DNA of 7,754 bases from Hyphomonas sp. UBA5111 (GTDB lineage: Bacteria; Pseudomonadota; Alphaproteobacteria; Caulobacterales; Hyphomonadaceae): the NCBI GenBank assembly GCA_002414505.1, contig DHZF01000097.1, positions 1 to 7,754 on the forward strand, read 5' to 3'. Below are positions 5,781 to 7,754 of the stretch, piece by piece. The position numbers and the translations under genes were made by a program. Position 1 is the first letter of the stretch, and each line of letters opens with the position of its first letter. The notes under the pieces were generated by a model. The model was not told the origin of the DNA and did not search any database. It was given only the letters and a program-made list of their open reading frames with translations.

Positions 5781-6074
5781 TTAGCGCGCAGACTTCTTGC
5801 ACGCTTCAATGTCATCCGCTTCCAGCGTGGAATCGGAATTTCCGTAGGAGACGATCTCGCCAGCCTTCTTCGCGATCTTCTTGCAGTCGCGGACGGAAGC
5901 TTTCTTGCGATCGAGATCGCCCTTGCAGACGGTGCCTTCGCACAGCCAGACCGTGCCGATGGCAACGATTTGGCCATCTTCCACAGGTTCAGCGGTTTCA
6001 AAGGTGAACGTGTTGGCAAAGGCCGGCGCGCTGAGTGCCAGGAAGGCTGCGGCAGTGAGAGCAGAACGGATCAT
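5781..6074 (-). CDS. Small secreted four-cysteine protein, CC_3452-like
   Basis: 97 residues. A clear Sec signal peptide (1-20, ending APAFA) leaves a mature protein of about 77 residues with four Cys at 45, 50, 64 and 92, enough for two disulfides in the periplasm. The pattern W-x-CEG-x-VCKG (43-52), then VRDCKKIAKKAG (61-72) and a C-terminal Asp/Glu-Ala-Cys stretch resembles the CC_3452-type proteins found in Caulobacterales and relatives. That assignment is from memory of the pattern and is moderate. No function is known. It has its own promoter (6144-6172), a leader very like that of the UrcA gene next door, and a strong terminator. The start at 6074 is fixed by the signal peptide. Confidence 0.8.
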   Translation of the reverse strand: MIRSALTAAAFLALSAPAFANTFTFETAEPVEDGQIVAIGTVWLCEGTVCKGDLDRKKASVRDCKKIAKKAGEIVSYGNSDSTLEADDIEACKKSAR

Positions 6075-6087
6075 GGGAGGAGACCTT
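6075..6087 (-). promoter_or_regulatory. Leader with AAGG site and CCTCC between it and the ATG
   Basis: The minus strand reads AAGGTCTCCTCCC directly before the ATG. The Shine-Dalgarno-like AAGG is nine bases from the start, and the bases between contain CCTCC, the same as the 16S anti-Shine-Dalgarno core. The matching stretch before the UrcA gene differs by one base. Confidence 0.55.
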
Positions 6088-6143
6088 TCGGTGCGTGGAT
6101 AGAAAAACGGTGTCGGACCCTGAGTCTGAGTGCCCGTCTGCCC

Positions 6144-6179
6144 TCAATACCGATTACTGACGAAAGCGTCAATCATTCA
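6144..6179 (-). promoter_or_regulatory. Sigma70-type promoter of the CC_3452-like gene with shared 12-mer
   Basis: On the minus strand TTGACG (6167-6172) and TATTGA (6144-6149) are 17 bp apart, about 70 bp before the ATG. The -35 box lies in TGAATGATTGAC (6168-6179), repeated exactly at the UrcA promoter. A TGACG/CGTCA dyad (6158-6171) overlaps the -35 and spacer. Confidence 0.6.
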
Positions 6180-6197
6180 GCCTTCGGGATTCAGCAT

Positions 6198-6548
6198 CTA
6201 GTCGGCATCCGCCACAAGTCGCGGGGCCAAACCCGACCGGGACACATAGGCTTCGGTCAATGTGGGGTGGTCGATCTTGTTTACCGCCTGGGCGATCACC
6301 TGCGACACGCACGAATCGTCAATGCGGGGCGCCTGGGAGACCGGGGCATCATAGCGACACACCGAAATCGCCTGTTCCTGCAGGGAATCAAGCACGATTC
6401 CGGCGCCGGAGCGCGAGTGGAGTGCGCTGTTATCATACTGGATTTCTGCCGACACAGTCTGGGTGGGGTCAGCCATCGCAGGCGCAGCATAGGCGACCCC
6501 TGCAATCGCTGCGGCGGCGATGAAGTAAGAGAGACGGGAAGATGGCAT
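6198..6548 (-). CDS. UrcA-family small secreted protein
   Basis: 116 residues. A Sec signal peptide (about 1-26, ending APAMA) is followed by a UrcA-like domain: an opening strand SAEIQYDNSAL (33-43), a S-R-S-G-A-G-x-V-L-x-x-L-x-x-Q-A stretch, then Cys64 and Cys80 in the usual spacing for one disulfide, and a C-terminal helix with QVIAQAVNKID. UrcA proteins are small periplasmic proteins of Caulobacterales and sphingomonads with no known molecular function. The ATG at 6548 is chosen because the signal peptide begins there and an AAGG site precedes it; the frame extends to 6626 but passes through the promoter. Only 25 bp separate its stop from the next gene's -35 box, and no terminator is visible, so read-through is likely. 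Confidence 0.85.
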   Translation of the reverse strand: MPSSRLSYFIAAAAIAGVAYAAPAMADPTQTVSAEIQYDNSALHSRSGAGIVLDSLQEQAISVCRYDAPVSQAPRIDDSCVSQVIAQAVNKIDHPTLTEAYVSRSGLAPRLVADAD

Positions 6549-6561
6549 GGGAGGAAACCTT
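6549..6561 (-). promoter_or_regulatory. Leader of the UrcA gene, near-copy of the neighbour's
   Basis: AAGGTTTCCTCCC directly precedes the ATG on the minus strand. With the ATG this is 15 of 16 bases identical to the leader at 6072-6087. AGG and CCT could form a tiny hairpin that competes with ribosome binding. Confidence 0.55.
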
Positions 6562-6594
6562 CTTGCAGTTGCGGCCGGTGGTGACCGTAAAGGC

Positions 6595-6634
6595 AGAATA
6601 TGATTGTTGAATAAATTGTCAATCATTCAATCAT
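6595..6634 (-). promoter_or_regulatory. Strong sigma70-type promoter of the UrcA gene with tandem 8-mer
   Basis: On the minus strand TTGACA (6617-6622, perfect consensus) and TATTCT (6595-6600) are 16 bp apart, about 47 bp before the ATG. Upstream of and over the -35 lie two perfect tandem copies of ATGATTGA (6619-6634), the sort of direct repeat a regulator could bind. The surrounding DNA is locally AT-rich. Confidence 0.7.
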
Positions 6635-6669
6635 CAATTTTTGTTTCAATCCTGCCGTGGCGGCACAAA

Positions 6670-6697
6670 TTGCCGTCCGGGTGCGGCGCGGTATGCT
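6670..6697 (+). promoter_or_regulatory. Candidate promoter of the acyl-CoA dehydrogenase gene
   Basis: TTGCCG (6670-6675) and TATGCT (6692-6697) are 16 bp apart on the plus strand, 53 bp before the ATG. A small dyad CGGCA/TGCCG (6661-6675) overlaps the -35 box and could be an operator. The match is moderate. Confidence 0.35.
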
Positions 6698-6750
6698 CAG
6701 AGGGGAAAAGGGAATTGCCGCAAAGGCGACCGCTCAGGAGGAAACGCATC

Positions 6751-7754
6751 ATGGATTTCAACATCCCGCAGGACATTGCCGATTATCTGACCGTGCTGGA
6801 TCAGTTCATCGAAGACGAGATCAGGCCGCTCGAACAGCAGGACGACAATATCCGCTTCTTCGACCATCGCCGTGAATGGGCGCGCACCGATTTCGACAAT
6901 GAGGGCCTGCCACGTCCCGAATGGGAGGAATTGCTCCGCGAAGCCAAGCGCCGCGCCGACAAGGCCGGGCATCTCCGCTATGCGCTGCCCAAGGAGTTCG
7001 GCGGCCAGGACGGCTCCAATCTCGGCATGGCGATCATTCGCGAGCATTTCGCCAAGCAGGGCCTCGGCCTGCACAATGACCTCCAGAACGAACATTCCAT
7101 CGTCGGCAATTTCCCCCAGATCCTGATGTTACGGGACTTTGCCCGTCCGGATCAGAAGCATCTCGCCGACGATGCGCTCAACGGGAAATTTCTCGCCTGT
7201 TTCGGCCTGACCGAGCCGGACCACGGCTCCGACGCGACCCATATGGAAACCCGCGCCGTACGTCATAAGAAGGACGGCAAGGATGGCTGGCTGATCAATG
7301 GCGAGAAGATGTGGATCACCGGCATGCATGTCGCGACGCACATCATGCTGTTCTGCCGCACCAGCGGCGAGGATGGCGACGCGAAAGGCATCACCTGCCT
7401 GATCATCCCGGCGCGTGATCCCGGCGTAATCATCGAAGAATATATGTGGACCTTCAACATGCCGACGGACCATCCGCGCCTGACCATCAAGGATGTCTGG
7501 GTGCCGGAAGAGGCCGTCTTCGGCCCGCCGGAAGGGGGGCTCGCCCTGGCGCAGCATTTCGTCCACGAGAACCGCATCCGCCAGGCCGCGAGTTCGGTTG
7601 GCGCTGCGATCTACTGCATCAATGAGAGCGTGCAATATGCCCGCGAGCGCAAACCTTTCGGCAAGCCGCTCGCCACCAATCAGGCGATCCAGTTCCCGCT
7701 GGTGGAACTCGCCACCGAGGCCGAAATGCTACGCCTGCTGATCTTCAAGACGGC
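6751..7754 (+). CDS. Acyl-CoA dehydrogenase, C-terminus outside the window
   Basis: The first 334 residues are present; the frame is open at the right edge, so 3'-partial. FAD-dependent acyl-CoA dehydrogenases oxidise acyl-CoA to the 2-enoyl-CoA in beta-oxidation or related pathways and pass electrons to ETF. Signatures: the N-terminal helical domain with LPKEFGG, the FAD/substrate stretch CFGLTEPDHGSD (150-161), NGEKMWITG (183-191), and in the C-terminal helical domain YARERKPFGKPL (296-307). The usual catalytic Glu would lie beyond the end, so activity cannot be checked. Chain length preference is not readable. The ATG at 6751 follows AGGAGG nine bases away, a strong start. Divergent from the UrcA gene. 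Confidence 0.93.
   Translation, partial: MDFNIPQDIADYLTVLDQFIEDEIRPLEQQDDNIRFFDHRREWARTDFDNEGLPRPEWEELLREAKRRADKAGHLRYALPKEFGGQDGSNLGMAIIREHFAKQGLGLHNDLQNEHSIVGNFPQILMLRDFARPDQKHLADDALNGKFLACFGLTEPDHGSDATHMETRAVRHKKDGKDGWLINGEKMWITGMHVATHIMLFCRTSGEDGDAKGITCLIIPARDPGVIIEEYMWTFNMPTDHPRLTIKDVWVPEEAVFGPPEGGLALAQHFVHENRIRQAASSVGAAIYCINESVQYARERKPFGKPLATNQAIQFPLVELATEAEMLRLLIFKT

Noticed and set aside
5643..6584. 313-codon open frame on the plus strand opposite the two small secreted-protein genes
   Set aside because: It crosses a terminator, two promoters and two signal-peptide genes on the other strand. Its residues look compositional, with no domain or start signal.
1..7754. Mobile element, CRISPR, defence or toxin-antitoxin system
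   Set aside because: No transposase, integrase, recombinase, regularly spaced repeat, nuclease or toxin-like gene was found, and gene content and codon choice look uniform.

Overview
The window looks like ordinary chromosome of a GC-rich alphaproteobacterium, most likely a marine Caulobacterales/Hyphomonadaceae-type organism. The reasons are the dense short transcription units, an UrcA-family secreted protein, a CC_3452-like four-cysteine secreted protein, an ExoD-family membrane protein and a DUF218 protein. This is inference from protein families only. I see no rRNA, tRNA, CRISPR array, insertion sequence, integrase or att site.

Layout, left to right. (1) Bases 1-76 carry no gene I can support. 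(2) Four minus-strand units follow: an NTF2/SnoaL-like protein (88-549), a small glycine-zipper lipoprotein with a calcium-loop tail (717-1055) ending in a strong intrinsic terminator, and a YcbL/glyoxalase-II-like metallo-hydrolase (1155-1889). Divergent from the last is a membrane-anchored M48 zinc metalloprotease (1999-2979, plus). (3) The protease converges on a DUF218/YdcF-like membrane protein (2976-3596, minus), and the two stop codons share one CTAG. Upstream of DUF218 on the same strand is a NUDIX hydrolase (3667-4092). (4) Divergent from NUDIX is a plus-strand pair, DUF302 (4220-4606) and a VOC/glyoxalase-fold protein (4636-5034), spaced like an operon. It converges on an ExoD-family protein (5044-5655, minus) only 9 bp away. 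(5) Two small exported proteins on the minus strand, CC_3452-like (5781-6074) and UrcA-like (6198-6548), each have a good sigma70-type promoter. Both share a 12-base element over the -35 box and a nearly identical 16-base leader up to the ATG. (6) A divergent acyl-CoA dehydrogenase (6751 onward, plus) runs off the right edge.

Working together: most genes look like independent housekeeping or envelope units, not one pathway. The best candidate for something not described is the pair of small secreted-protein genes with matching promoters and leaders, which suggests co-regulation of two unrelated cysteine-containing exported proteins. Two envelope proteins, the lipoprotein and the M48 protease, carry EF-hand/thrombospondin-type acidic loops. 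Nothing here looks like a defence, toxin or mobile system. The largest gap between genes is 202 bp (6549-6750).
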